From NCBI GenBank assembly GCA_035266865.1, contig DATFMR010000040.1, forward strand, positions 1 to 64,000: a stretch of DNA of 64,000 nt, written 5' to 3'. Both the position numbers and the translations under genes were made by a program. This stretch comes from JAKAGZ01 sp035266865. GTDB lineage: Bacteria > Bacteroidota > Ignavibacteria > Ignavibacteriales > Ignavibacteriaceae. Under the pieces are notes generated by a model, which saw only the letters and a list, made by a program, of their open reading frames with translations, did not search any database and was not told the origin of the DNA. Of this stretch, positions 1-8,279 are shown in pieces; within the stretch, counting starts at the first letter, position 1; every line of letters starts with the position of its first letter.

Positions 1-308
1 AGTTTTTCAAGGTTATAAAATTCTCTTGCGTCTTTTTTAAAGATATGAACCACGACATCGACAAAATCGAGAAGAACCCAGCTAAGTGCGTTATAGCCTT
101 CCCTGTGCCAGACTCTTATATCTTCGTCACGTAATTTTTTATCAACTTCATCAGAAATAGCTTTTACCTGAGTGGTTGAATCTGCCGAACAAATTACAAA
201 GTAGTCCGCAAATGAAGCAAGTTTTGAAAGATTTAGAATAGTAACATCAAATCCTTTTTTAGAGAATATTAATTCAGAAATTTTTATTGCCAGTTTTTTT
301 GAGTCCAA
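1..308 (-). CDS. rsfS: Ribosomal silencing factor RsfS (partial, C-terminus beyond window)
   Basis: The reverse strand encodes the family hallmark ADYFVICS, followed by a TTQVKAI segment and a WVLLDFVDVVVHIF block near the window edge, the typical order in RsfS/Iojap proteins. RsfS binds ribosomal protein uL14 and blocks subunit joining when nutrients are scarce. The frame has no ATG. I place the start at a TTG (306-308) because an AAAGGA-type ribosome-binding site lies 5-6 bases upstream. The stop codon of the LytR_C gene lies 11 bases upstream, so the two are probably co-transcribed. The last few residues are cut off by the window edge. Confidence 0.9.
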   Translation of the reverse strand, partial: MDSKKLAIKISELIFSKKGFDVTILNLSKLASFADYFVICSADSTTQVKAISDEVDKKLRDEDIRVWHREGYNALSWVLLDFVDVVVHIFKKDAREFYNLEK

Positions 309-319
309 TTTTGTTCCTT

Positions 320-802
320 TTAATTAAATGGTTTTAATTGGAAATAATCTTTACCAATTACAACTGAACAATCCAGGAAATAGTCACTGTTTATTTGCTG
401 AACTATATTTTTTTTATTTATGCCAAGTGCAGTAGCTATTTTTTCAGCATTTGTCTTGTTCCCGGTTCTGTCAATCACAAGTGATTTATCCATATCGAAG
501 GAAGTATAATTACCAACCTGCACAACATCAAAATTATTCTTCCTGAGATAGTCAGTCATTTTATCGGCAATTCCTGAAACACCGCAGCCATTTAATACTT
601 CAATCTGTAATATTCTGTTTTCAACGCTTGTCGAATTTGAAGAAAAATTTCCGTTGTCAGAAATTTTATTGTAAAGGGAATACGCCATAAATATTATTAC
701 AATTCCAAGTACAGTAATAATCAAATTTAGAAACAAATTGGATGTAGAAGATTTCAGGTTTATTTTCTTTTGCGGCTGGTTGGATCGAGTTTTACCCTTC
801 AA
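320..802 (-). CDS. LytR_C domain protein, single-pass membrane
   Basis: 160 residues. A basic N-terminus is followed by one hydrophobic helix (about residues 23-45) and then a C-terminal LytR_C domain (about 65-155) with the characteristic IEVLNGCGVSGIA start and an INKKNIVQQ segment near the end. LytR_C domains are found in cell-envelope proteins, often alone in this phylum, where the exact function is unknown. An in-frame stop lies directly upstream of the first codon, so the start must be the TTG at 802 or later; an AAGTGAG site lies five bases upstream of it. It sits just upstream of rsfS, and these two are probably one transcript. Confidence 0.8.
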   Translation of the reverse strand: MKGKTRSNQPQKKINLKSSTSNLFLNLIITVLGIVIIFMAYSLYNKISDNGNFSSNSTSVENRILQIEVLNGCGVSGIADKMTDYLRKNNFDVVQVGNYTSFDMDKSLVIDRTGNKTNAEKIATALGINKKNIVQQINSDYFLDCSVVIGKDYFQLKPFN

Positions 803-846
803 TTATGCTCACTTTAATATCATTTTTTTCTAAATTATTTTAGAGA

Positions 847-1374
847 TTAATTATCGTCCGCGGGATTAGCATCCCAGGTATCAAAACCGTAAAAGTTCCT
901 GTTAAAAGAGTTACTATATCCATAATAATAAGGGTTATAATAACTATTATAATATCCACCCGGTATCTGGCGGTATTGCAGGGAAATATTAACGTCTTTA
1001 GAAGGTTTATAATTTATTGCAGCACGGTCAATGTAAATTCCGTTTATGCTGTTCTGGAAATCTTTTCCCAGCGTACTGTATGGAGATGTAACTATACTTG
1101 TTTGTAATTGAAAATTCAAATTTTTACTAAACTTGTACATTATGCTGTTTGTATATGTACCGAGTGATAATCCTTCTCCACCAGAAGTCATGTAAGAAAG
1201 ACCAAATGAATGAGACATTGAAAAATTATCTGAATTTAAAAATCCAAACAAAGAATGAGAATCTGTTTTAACTATTCCGTCGTAGACTGAACTTGTCGGC
1301 ATTCCCTTATCACGATATTGTGCGTATGCTGAAAAAGAAAATATTATTGTAATTAAAATCAGTAATTTTTTCAT
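847..1374 (-). CDS. Secreted protein of unknown function
   Basis: 175 residues with a clear signal peptide (MKKLLILITIIFSFSAYAQ, cleavage after about residue 19). The mature part has alternating aromatic/polar segments (for example NISLQYRQI) that would suit beta strands of an outer-membrane or surface protein, and a Tyr/Asn/Ser-rich stretch at about residues 140-160 (NSYYNPYYYGY). I do not recognise a family. An AAAGG site lies six bases before the ATG. It is upstream of, and in line with, the LytR_C and rsfS genes, 45 bases away. Confidence 0.6.
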   Translation of the reverse strand: MKKLLILITIIFSFSAYAQYRDKGMPTSSVYDGIVKTDSHSLFGFLNSDNFSMSHSFGLSYMTSGGEGLSLGTYTNSIMYKFSKNLNFQLQTSIVTSPYSTLGKDFQNSINGIYIDRAAINYKPSKDVNISLQYRQIPGGYYNSYYNPYYYGYSNSFNRNFYGFDTWDANPADDN

Positions 1375-1590
1375 ATTTGACCTTTAATTTGATCCAATAT
1401 TAAAGAAATCGCTAAATAAAATCAATGCGAATAGTACACGCGGTAACATAAAAATAAAAAGTGTTAGTGTGAATCTTTATATCAGGATTATATATTTTTG
1501 TTCCAGACTAAATTAAATTAATTTACACGTAATAATGTGAAATTCTCTAAATAGTGGTACAATTTCAGAATTCATAAGAATACTGGCAAA

Positions 1591-2175
1591 ATGAAGAAAA
1601 TACTAGTAATTGATAACTATGACTCATTTACCTACAACCTGGTCCAATTGCTCGGCAAGTATAAAAATGATCTTATCATCAAAAGAAGCGATGAAATAAA
1701 TATTGATGAGATAGGATCTTTAAATCCCGCCAAAATCCTGATTAGTCCAGGGCCCGGGAAACCAGAGGATTCCGGAATTTCAATTGCTGTAATGAAAAAA
1801 TTTGGAAAAGATATACCAATTCTGGGAGTTTGCCTTGGACACCAGGCAATTGGTGTTGCATATGGCGGCAAAGTAATTAAAGCACCTGAATTAATGCACG
1901 GAAAAGTTTCTGAAATTAATCATGATAGCAAAACGATTTTCAAAAATATCAATCAGAATTTTATTGCAACCAGGTATCATTCTTTAATAATTGAAAGAAA
2001 ATCTCTGCCGGACGCTCTGGAAATAAGTGCAACTACATCAAACGGCATTATTATGGGTGTCAGGCATAGAAGTTTCCCTGTCGAAGGAATCCAGTTTCAC
2101 CCTGAATCAATATTGACAAATGAAGGAAAAAATATAATTAAAAACTGGGTCAGGATGACCTGGGATAATCTTTAA
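1591..2175 (+). CDS. trpG: Anthranilate / aminodeoxychorismate synthase glutamine amidotransferase
   Basis: 194-residue class I glutamine amidotransferase of TrpG/PabA type, normal in length. The N-terminal DNYDSFTYN signature is intact and the catalytic triad is visible as Cys81 (GVCLGHQ), His170 and Glu172 (FHPES). It releases ammonia from glutamine for chorismate amination, making anthranilate (with TrpE) or aminodeoxychorismate (with PabB). No partner synthase or trp gene is nearby, so it may be a shared PabA/TrpG subunit. It ends two bases before the convergent ridA stop. Confidence 0.92.
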   Translation: MKKILVIDNYDSFTYNLVQLLGKYKNDLIIKRSDEINIDEIGSLNPAKILISPGPGKPEDSGISIAVMKKFGKDIPILGVCLGHQAIGVAYGGKVIKAPELMHGKVSEINHDSKTIFKNINQNFIATRYHSLIIERKSLPDALEISATTSNGIIMGVRHRSFPVEGIQFHPESILTNEGKNIIKNWVRMTWDNL

Positions 2176-2177
2176 AA

Positions 2178-2636
2178 TTAACCTTTCAATTTTACAATCA
2201 TTTCAATTTCTACAGGCGCATCAATCGGCAGTTCATTTACTCCGACTGCGCTTCGTGCATGCTTCCCGTTATCTCCAAAAATTTTGCCAAGCAATTCGGA
2301 AGCTCCGTTTGCTACTTTTGGCTGTGCTGTAAATCCATCTGCACTGTTTACAAATGCTGTCAATTTTACAATTTGTTCAATTTTATCCAGATCACCGATC
2401 ACTCTTTTAATCGCTCCCAGGCAATTTAAGGCACAAATTTCAGCAGCCTGTTTCCCCTCTTCTTCTGTAATATCTTTTCCAACCTTTCCTTTAAATTTCA
2501 ATTCACCTTTTACTGTCGGCAGCTGCCCGGATGTCATTACAAGATTGTCCATTCTAATTGCAGGAATATAAGCTGCAAGGGGTTTTGCTGCTTCGGGAAC
2601 TTCCAGTCCGAGCTCTTTTATTTTTTCTTCAATCAT
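2178..2636 (-). CDS. ridA: RidA family enamine/imine deaminase
   Basis: 152 residues, the longer RidA variant (canonical about 128). It has an N-terminal extension and the family C-terminus ARSAVGVNELPIDAPVEIE, whose conserved arginine binds substrate carboxylates. RidA proteins hydrolyse reactive enamines and imines such as 2-aminoacrylate released by PLP enzymes. The ATG is preceded by GGAGAC. It is convergent with trpG, with two bases between stops, so it is not in an operon with it. Confidence 0.88.
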   Translation of the reverse strand: MIEEKIKELGLEVPEAAKPLAAYIPAIRMDNLVMTSGQLPTVKGELKFKGKVGKDITEEEGKQAAEICALNCLGAIKRVIGDLDKIEQIVKLTAFVNSADGFTAQPKVANGASELLGKIFGDNGKHARSAVGVNELPIDAPVEIEMIVKLKG

Positions 2637-2710
2637 TTTTTAGTCTCCAATTTTATTATTTTTATCACACAATTCAGAAAATAATTACCTAAAGCTAAGG
2701 AATATTGAAT

Positions 2711-3469
2711 ATGATTGAAAGTAAATTCGGTGAGCTTGTTGACATTATGAAAAAACTAAGAGTAGAATGTCCGTGGGACAGAGAGCAAACCAATGATTCA
2801 ATAAAAGCTGCAACTATCGAAGAAGCTTACGAAGTAGTTGAATGTATTGACAATAATGATTTCGATGAATTAAAAAAGGAACTCGGCGACCTTTTGCTTC
2901 ACGTTCTTTTTCATTCAGTAATAGCGGAAGAATTAGCAAAATTCACACTGGAAGATGTAATAGATTCAATTACTGAAAAACTAATAAGAAGACATCCGCA
3001 CGTTTTTGGTGACACAAAGGTAAATGACTCAAATGATGTAAAGAAAAACTGGGAAACAATCAAAATGGAGGAAGGGAGAGACTCTGTTTTAGAAGGAGTA
3101 CCTGAAATGCTTCCAGCATTACAGAGAGCTCACAGGCTACAGGAAAAGGCTGCAAAGGTTGGATTTGACTGGGAAAAGAAGGAAGATGTCTGGAAAAAAG
3201 TAAAAGAGGAAATTGAAGAAATGCATATTTCCGAAAAAGAGGAAACTCATGAAGAACTTGAAAATGAAATAGGCGATGTTTTTTTTGCTCTTGTAAATTA
3301 TTCAAGGTTTTTGAATGTAAACCCGGAGAATGCGTTAAGACTGACCAATAAAAAATTCATTAACAGGTTTAATTACGTTGAAAAGAAGATCGCCGAAAGC
3401 GGCAGAAAAATAACAGAATCAAATCTTCAGGAAATGGATAAATACTGGGAGGAAAGTAAGAACAAATAA
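2711..3469 (+). CDS. mazG: Nucleoside triphosphate pyrophosphohydrolase MazG
   Basis: About 252 residues with two MazG folds in tandem. The first carries CPWDREQTNDS, the EEAYEVVE metal-binding helix and the ELGDLLLHV motif (first 100 residues). The second repeats this with EIEEM and ENEIGDVFFALVN (about 155-200). MazG hydrolyses NTPs to NMP and pyrophosphate, removing aberrant nucleotides and tempering (p)ppGpp responses. A TTG six bases upstream is in frame, but the AAGGAA site (about 2697-2702) is eight bases before the ATG at 2711 and too close to that TTG, so I chose the ATG. Confidence 0.93.
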   Translation: MIESKFGELVDIMKKLRVECPWDREQTNDSIKAATIEEAYEVVECIDNNDFDELKKELGDLLLHVLFHSVIAEELAKFTLEDVIDSITEKLIRRHPHVFGDTKVNDSNDVKKNWETIKMEEGRDSVLEGVPEMLPALQRAHRLQEKAAKVGFDWEKKEDVWKKVKEEIEEMHISEKEETHEELENEIGDVFFALVNYSRFLNVNPENALRLTNKKFINRFNYVEKKIAESGRKITESNLQEMDKYWEESKNK

Positions 3470-3474
3470 TTACA

Positions 3475-3546
3475 AAATTGAAAGAATGCAAAATTACATG
3501 ATATTTAATATTGAATTTTAGAATTTTGCAATCTTGTTATTTTCAA
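3475..3546. terminator. Imperfect inverted repeat between convergent mazG and phoH-like genes
   Basis: The left arm reads ATTGAAAGAATGCAAAATT and the right arm contains AATTTTGCAATC and TTTTCAAT, giving a long AT-rich imperfect hairpin in the 70-base gap between two convergent stops. The position suggests a bidirectional terminator; the pairing is not perfect. Confidence 0.45.
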
Positions 3547-4502
3547 TCTTTTGAATTATTAAACTTTTCGTATGCGTCGATAATATCTTTTACCAGCCTG
3601 TGCCTTACCACATCAGATTTTTCAAAATAGACAAATCCAACTCCATCGATATTACTGAGAATATCTTTTGCTTGTATTAATCCGCTTACATTTTTGGGAG
3701 GAAGATCAATCTGCGTAATATCCCCCGTTATTATTGCTTTTGAATTAGCGCCAAGCCTGGTTAAAAACATCTTCATTTGAGTGTCTGTTGCATTCTGAGC
3801 TTCATCAAGAATTACAAATGCATTATTCAAAGTTCTTCCTCTCATATACGCCAAAGGCACAATTTCAACCGCGCGTTTTTCAATATATCCTTTTAATTTA
3901 TCGCTCGGCATCATATCGTCAAGAGCGTCGTATAACGGGCGCAAATAGGGATCGATCTTTTCTCGAAAATCACCCGGGAGAAATCCAAGGCTTTCCCCTG
4001 CTTCAACTGCCGGGCGAGCCAATACAATTTTATTAACCGTTCCTTTTTTCAAAGCAGAAACTGCCAGAGCTACAGCTAGATAAGTTTTTCCGGTTCCTGC
4101 AGGACCGATTGCAAAACAAATATCATTTTTGGAAGCTGTTTGAAGGTAATTTATCTGGCCCGGAGTTCTCGCTTTAATAGCGTCATTTTTAGTGTATAAA
4201 ACTACTGAATCGATTTCTTTTACATCCAGGTCTTCTTTGCCTTCTACTGTCAAATCAAGAATTGTTGAAACATCTGATGGCCTTAGTCCACCATTAGTAT
4301 TTAGTACATAAACCATTTCTTTAAAGATTTTTTCGATCAAATTTATCTCTTCAGTAACACCCTTAATTATTACATTATCTCCTCTTACAGTGATACTTGC
4401 GTTAAACCTGTCCTCAATCATCTTGAGGTTACTATCATTTGTACCCAAAAGAGAAAGCATATCCGCATTTTCAATTGTAATACGCTTTTCAACAGCTGTC
4501 AT
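3543..4502 (-). CDS. PhoH-family P-loop ATPase (PhoH/PhoL/YbeZ type)
   Basis: 319 residues, usual length. A KH-like N-terminal region (about 1-100) precedes the PhoH ATPase domain with Walker A GPAGTGKT at 133-140 and Walker B ILDEAQ at about 231-236; the LARPAVEAGESLGFLPGD block is typical. PhoH/YbeZ proteins are RNA-associated ATPases acting with YbeY in ribosome and RNA metabolism. No ybeY lies next to it, which is unusual but not rare. AAGGAAATT precedes the ATG. Confidence 0.9.
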   Translation of the reverse strand: MTAVEKRITIENADMLSLLGTNDSNLKMIEDRFNASITVRGDNVIIKGVTEEINLIEKIFKEMVYVLNTNGGLRPSDVSTILDLTVEGKEDLDVKEIDSVVLYTKNDAIKARTPGQINYLQTASKNDICFAIGPAGTGKTYLAVALAVSALKKGTVNKIVLARPAVEAGESLGFLPGDFREKIDPYLRPLYDALDDMMPSDKLKGYIEKRAVEIVPLAYMRGRTLNNAFVILDEAQNATDTQMKMFLTRLGANSKAIITGDITQIDLPPKNVSGLIQAKDILSNIDGVGFVYFEKSDVVRHRLVKDIIDAYEKFNNSKD

Positions 4503-4521
4503 AATTTCCTTAAGATTCTAA

Positions 4522-4556
4522 ATAAAAAACCCTTACCATAAAATATGATAAGGGTT
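4522..4556 (-). terminator. Rho-independent terminator after the LysM gene
   Basis: On the minus strand an AACCCTTA...TAAGGGTT hairpin (4528-4556) is followed by a T-rich tract. It lies 38 bases past the stop of the LysM-domain gene, between that stop and the PhoH start. Confidence 0.8.
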
Positions 4557-4593
4557 AACTTTCTTCAAGTTTTATTAAGCTAATATTTTGTGC

Positions 4594-5274
4594 TTACTGA
4601 ATAGGAGCAGGTTTATAATTTCTCCTGATTTTATCATATTTAGCTTTTTCCTCATCAGTAAGTTTTGGAATTTTGAATACTTGTTTTGGATAAATTAAGT
4701 CAGGATCCTTAATTTTGTCACGATTAGCTTTGTAAATATTAGGCCATGCAAAACCGTTTCCATAGAATTCATTCTTTTTAGCAATGTTCCAGAGACAATC
4801 ACCTCTGACAACTGTATAGTCAACTTCCATTGGTTCTTCCATCCAGCTGTCAAGTGCTCTCTGCAGGGTAATATGTACAGTTTCATAAAATTCCGGTAAA
4901 GCACTTATCTTGTTCATTTTTAATGCATCAAGATCTTTCTGTCTGTCTGCTTTCGGACTTTCTTTACTGTCAATTTTACTTTTTAATTCATTAACTGCTC
5001 TACGGAAGTTATCAACATCCGCTCTGGTTGCACCCACCATTGCATAAAGCTCGCTAATACAATCGTCATAGCTCTGAATATTAGTCGCTTTAAGATTACT
5101 AATTTCTGTTTGAAGAGCAGAAAGTTCTTTAGTTAAACTTTCTTTTTGTGCCCTAAGACTTGTCATTTCGGTCTGCCATTGTTCCTCAGTCATATCTTCA
5201 TCCTGAGCAAACATATTTACAGAGAAAAATAACAATAAAGTAAATACACCAATTAAATATTTGTTAAGTTTCAT
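4594..5274 (-). CDS. Secreted LysM-domain protein with coiled coil
   Basis: About 226 residues. A signal peptide ends near FSVNMFAQ, a long heptad-like coiled coil follows (roughly residues 30-120) and a LysM domain ends the protein (DYTVVRGDCLWNIAKK ... IYPKQVFKIP). LysM binds N-acetylglucosamine polymers, so the protein probably sits in the periplasm on peptidoglycan. The frame extends four codons upstream to another ATG, but a GGAG site inside that extension places the start at 5274. It follows the coiled-coil lipoprotein gene (39 bases), suggesting a joint envelope role. Confidence 0.82.
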   Translation of the reverse strand: MKLNKYLIGVFTLLLFFSVNMFAQDEDMTEEQWQTEMTSLRAQKESLTKELSALQTEISNLKATNIQSYDDCISELYAMVGATRADVDNFRRAVNELKSKIDSKESPKADRQKDLDALKMNKISALPEFYETVHITLQRALDSWMEEPMEVDYTVVRGDCLWNIAKKNEFYGNGFAWPNIYKANRDKIKDPDLIYPKQVFKIPKLTDEEKAKYDKIRRNYKPAPIQ

Positions 5275-5313
5275 TTTATTCTCCATTTGCTTATTAAACT
5301 TTTCTTTAAAAGA

Positions 5314-5589
5314 TTATTGGGACATTTTGTCAAGATTTGCTTTCGTTTCTTCTTTCATTTTATTGCATTCTTCCAGCTTAGCATTTTTTGCAGCTATTTG
5401 TTGCTGTAAATCTGCTCTCTGGTCTTTTAAAGAATCAACCTGTGTCTGTAGAGAACTGACTTCACTTCTCAAATTATTTAATTCAGCCATTTGAGCGTCG
5501 CTCACACCTCCACATCCGCTCATCATTGCAGTAGCAGCTGCAAATACTGTTACCACAGCAGCGGTTCTAACTACTTTCATAATTTTCAT
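5314..5589 (-). CDS. Small coiled-coil lipoprotein
   Basis: 91 residues. The signal peptide ends in a lipobox (MMSGC, lipidated Cys26), followed by an almost continuous heptad coiled coil (LRSEVSSLQTQVDSLKDQ) to the C-terminus. Size and design recall Braun-type lipoproteins, but there is no C-terminal lysine for peptidoglycan attachment. GGAGG is six bases before the ATG. It lies directly upstream of the LysM gene and the pair is probably one transcript: one protein anchored in the outer membrane, the other able to bind peptidoglycan. Confidence 0.78.
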   Translation of the reverse strand: MKIMKVVRTAAVVTVFAAATAMMSGCGGVSDAQMAELNNLRSEVSSLQTQVDSLKDQRADLQQQIAAKNAKLEECNKMKEETKANLDKMSQ

Positions 5590-5822
5590 TTAGCACCTCC
5601 AACATGTTGTTTATTTGTTTTTTGTTATTTATATGTAAAAGAATAATATAGTAAATATTTTTTACTATATAAGACTAAATTTTGCATCAAATTGACATTT
5701 TGGCGTTTTATCTTATAAGAACTTAAGTAATAGTAAAATATAATCAAGTAATATATAATATGAAATTTTTGTAGTAAATAGTTCTACAATTTAGCAATAT
5801 TCCAAGATAATCAAAAAAAAGA

Positions 5823-6503
5823 TCAAATCAGATTTTTTTTAACGAAACTTGTGAAATTTTCTCCGGCAATGACTAAATGGTCAAAAACAGGAATATTTAA
5901 CATTTTTCCAGCTTCCACAATTTTTTTTGTTATTGAAATGTCTTCATTACTTGGTTCAGGATTGCCGCTAGGATGATTATGTAATAATATGATACTTGCA
6001 GAGCTGTTTTCAATTGCAACCTTAAAAACCTCCCTTGGATGTACTACACTGCTATTTAAATTTCCAATAGATATAACTTCATGTTTAATTATTTTATTTG
6101 CTGTATTCAAACAAATAACAATAAATTTTTCTTTTAGCTCGTCTTTTAGCAAAGGGATAAATATTTCTGCTATTTCATTCGGTGACGTAATTTTTTTATC
6201 TGAAAACCATTTTGATTGTGATTGAATACGCCTGCTTATTTCAAAGGCAGCAAGTAATGTTACCGCTTTATCATTCCCTATTCCTATAGTTTTAGTAAGA
6301 TGTGAAAGGGAACTTGATGCAAGTGACGCAAGGTTTCTGTTTTTATTAATTAATTCCTGCGCTACTGTTATTACAGATCTGCCTTTGCTGCCTGTTCTTA
6401 AAAGGATTGCAATCAGTTCTGCATCTGTTAAATTTTGAGCACCTCTTAACTTTAATTTTTCCCTCGGCCTGTCGTCAAATGGAAGTTCTTTAATCTTATA
6501 AAT
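5823..6503 (-). CDS. radC: RadC/JAB-domain protein with apparent ATT start codon
   Basis: Full-length RadC reads in one open frame: an N-terminal helix-hairpin-helix region (YKIKELPFDDRPREKL at the start, TDAELIAILLRTG) and a C-terminal JAB/MPN domain with Glu158, His175-x-His177 (HNHPSG) and Asp188. Started at the ATT at 6501-6503 the product is 226 residues, close to the family norm. There is no ATG, GTG or TTG between the upstream in-frame stop and the conserved N-terminus. GGGGA lies six bases before this ATT. A one-base error that joins the overlapping ATG at about 6507 is the alternative. The upstream gene stops 17 bases earlier. Cellular role of RadC is unsettled. Confidence 0.85.
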   Translation of the reverse strand: MYKIKELPFDDRPREKLKLRGAQNLTDAELIAILLRTGSKGRSVITVAQELINKNRNLASLASSSLSHLTKTIGIGNDKAVTLLAAFEISRRIQSQSKWFSDKKITSPNEIAEIFIPLLKDELKEKFIVICLNTANKIIKHEVISIGNLNSSVVHPREVFKVAIENSSASIILLHNHPSGNPEPSNEDISITKKIVEAGKMLNIPVFDHLVIAGENFTSFVKKNLI

Positions 6504-6520
6504 GATGCATCCCCGTTTTA

Positions 6521-8272
6521 CTAATTAATTGCTTTAAACCTTTCTACAAATTTATAGGACCCGTTTTGAAATCTCAGAATATTCAGATATTTATTAACAT
6601 TCTCTTCGTCAAACTGAAAATTATTATGAAAGCCTTTGCCGGTTTTATTAGCCCTCAAAAGAATTTCTGCTTTTTCCGGATCATTTTTGCTCTGATCCAG
6701 AATATCAAGCAAATATTTTGCAAGATCATATCCATAAAGCACATTTCTGTTTATGTCCTTCCCGGTTTGATCAAGGAAATTCTTACTTAAGCTTTTAAAC
6801 TGCTGGTCGTTGAAATTTATATAATAATCGGAAGTTAAAGTAAAATTTTCGCTCAAAGCAGTTGAAGTTCCCATTCCGTTTACGCCGTACCAGTCCTGGT
6901 TTCCATACATAGGTACATAAAGACTATCAAGCACCAAACTGGATAAAATAACAGGGGCGTCATTCTTATCAGATATTGGGGCATAAATTGCCTCTAAAGT
7001 GTCTCTATACAAATTAAGCCGGTCGGTCTGTTGCGTAATTTCTATGCTTTTAGAAGGATAAATTTCATAATCGAAAATCTCACCGCCAATTTTTTTGAAT
7101 TCATCAATAAATGCAACCGCCAGGCTAGATGAATATCCTGTGTTGGAACTTAAAACAGCCAGCCTGCTTCTCTTATCAATAAAATAGACATAATCCGCCA
7201 TCGTTTTACCTCTTACTTCAAATGATGGATTTGCCTGAAAAACATTTTTATTTATAACAGTCAGTGCATTATCGGTTGCCGTAGGAGAAATAATTTTTAT
7301 ATTGCTTCCATCAAATGCTTTTGCAGCCATAAGAACTTCTTCACTGAAGACTGGACCAATAACCATATTTAAACCAGGAATTCCTTCAAACTCATTTGAG
7401 ATATCTTCTATTGTTGTCCTATCTCTTTTTGTATCTCGAATAACTAGTCCAATTTTCGGATTATTTTTTCTGTTATACTGAGAAAATGCAAATTTAATCC
7501 CTTCAAGAATTTCTTTAATTGTAGAAGTTCCCTGTTTGCTTATTTCACCTGAAAAAAGTGGAAGAATAACACCGACTAGTGCGTCTGCAGATTTAATATT
7601 TTTATTTTCTGAAATAGAATTGTAGATATTCTGAGCTTCGACACTCTCCTGAGATAACGGGTAATCATTGATAACCTGCTTCAGTTTTTGAATCCCATCA
7701 CTAATATTGCCTTTATAAAGATTGGATTTAGCTATTAGAAATAATAGAAAAGGTTTTAATTTGTTTGATTCAGTAGAATTATAATAATAATCAAGTTGAC
7801 CGGGTAAAAGATAATTTAGAGAAATTTTTTCACACAAAGATTTTGCTTCATCTAAATATGACGGCGATTCTGCAGAAGAAATTATGCGAGCAAGTGATTC
7901 AAAAGCATCAGGATAATTTTCTTGATTAATATAAACTTTTGCAATTATAACTCTAGCTTCATCAGCATATTTGCTTTCAGAATAAATATTCAAGAACTGG
8001 TTGAGAGTATTCATTGCATCGGAATATTTCCCCTGTTTTAGTAGGATTTTTCCCTTGAATAAAAATGAAGGTGTGATTTTGTTATTATATTCCGGTGAAT
8101 CAATAATTCTGTCAAATAACCTTAAAGCTTCATTAAAGTTTTCTGAATTATAAAATGATAGAGCAACCTGAAATTCTCTTTCAATATTTCTGTTATAATT
8201 ATTTACCTGTGCAAAGGATACCCAGTGTAAAAATATGAAAAGGAAGAGAATAATAAATCTAATTCTGTACAT
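6521..8272 (-). CDS. LpoA-like protein: TPR region plus type I periplasmic-binding fold
   Basis: 583 residues. A signal peptide (cleaved near WVSFAQ) is followed by tetratricopeptide-like helices (about 30-215) and a Leu/Ile/Val-binding-protein fold (about 230-575; GVILPLFSG start, NMVIGPVFSEEV, KIISPTATDNAL). This order matches LpoA-type activators of penicillin-binding proteins more than a transport receptor, and no ABC transporter genes are near. No lipobox cysteine is visible, so anchoring differs from LpoA. It lies seven bases after the TPR gene and before radC. Function is inferred from architecture only. Confidence 0.65.
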   Translation of the reverse strand: MYRIRFIILFLFIFLHWVSFAQVNNYNRNIEREFQVALSFYNSENFNEALRLFDRIIDSPEYNNKITPSFLFKGKILLKQGKYSDAMNTLNQFLNIYSESKYADEARVIIAKVYINQENYPDAFESLARIISSAESPSYLDEAKSLCEKISLNYLLPGQLDYYYNSTESNKLKPFLLFLIAKSNLYKGNISDGIQKLKQVINDYPLSQESVEAQNIYNSISENKNIKSADALVGVILPLFSGEISKQGTSTIKEILEGIKFAFSQYNRKNNPKIGLVIRDTKRDRTTIEDISNEFEGIPGLNMVIGPVFSEEVLMAAKAFDGSNIKIISPTATDNALTVINKNVFQANPSFEVRGKTMADYVYFIDKRSRLAVLSSNTGYSSSLAVAFIDEFKKIGGEIFDYEIYPSKSIEITQQTDRLNLYRDTLEAIYAPISDKNDAPVILSSLVLDSLYVPMYGNQDWYGVNGMGTSTALSENFTLTSDYYINFNDQQFKSLSKNFLDQTGKDINRNVLYGYDLAKYLLDILDQSKNDPEKAEILLRANKTGKGFHNNFQFDEENVNKYLNILRFQNGSYKFVERFKAIN

Positions 8273-8279
8273 TTCCTGC

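Noticed and set aside
4200..4500. Possible ybeY or ABC gene next to PhoH-like gene
   Set aside because: No such frame exists; the neighbours are mazG and a LysM protein.
6521..8272. Amino-acid ABC transporter receptor
   Set aside because: No permease or ATPase genes and an N-terminal TPR region; LpoA-like architecture fits better.
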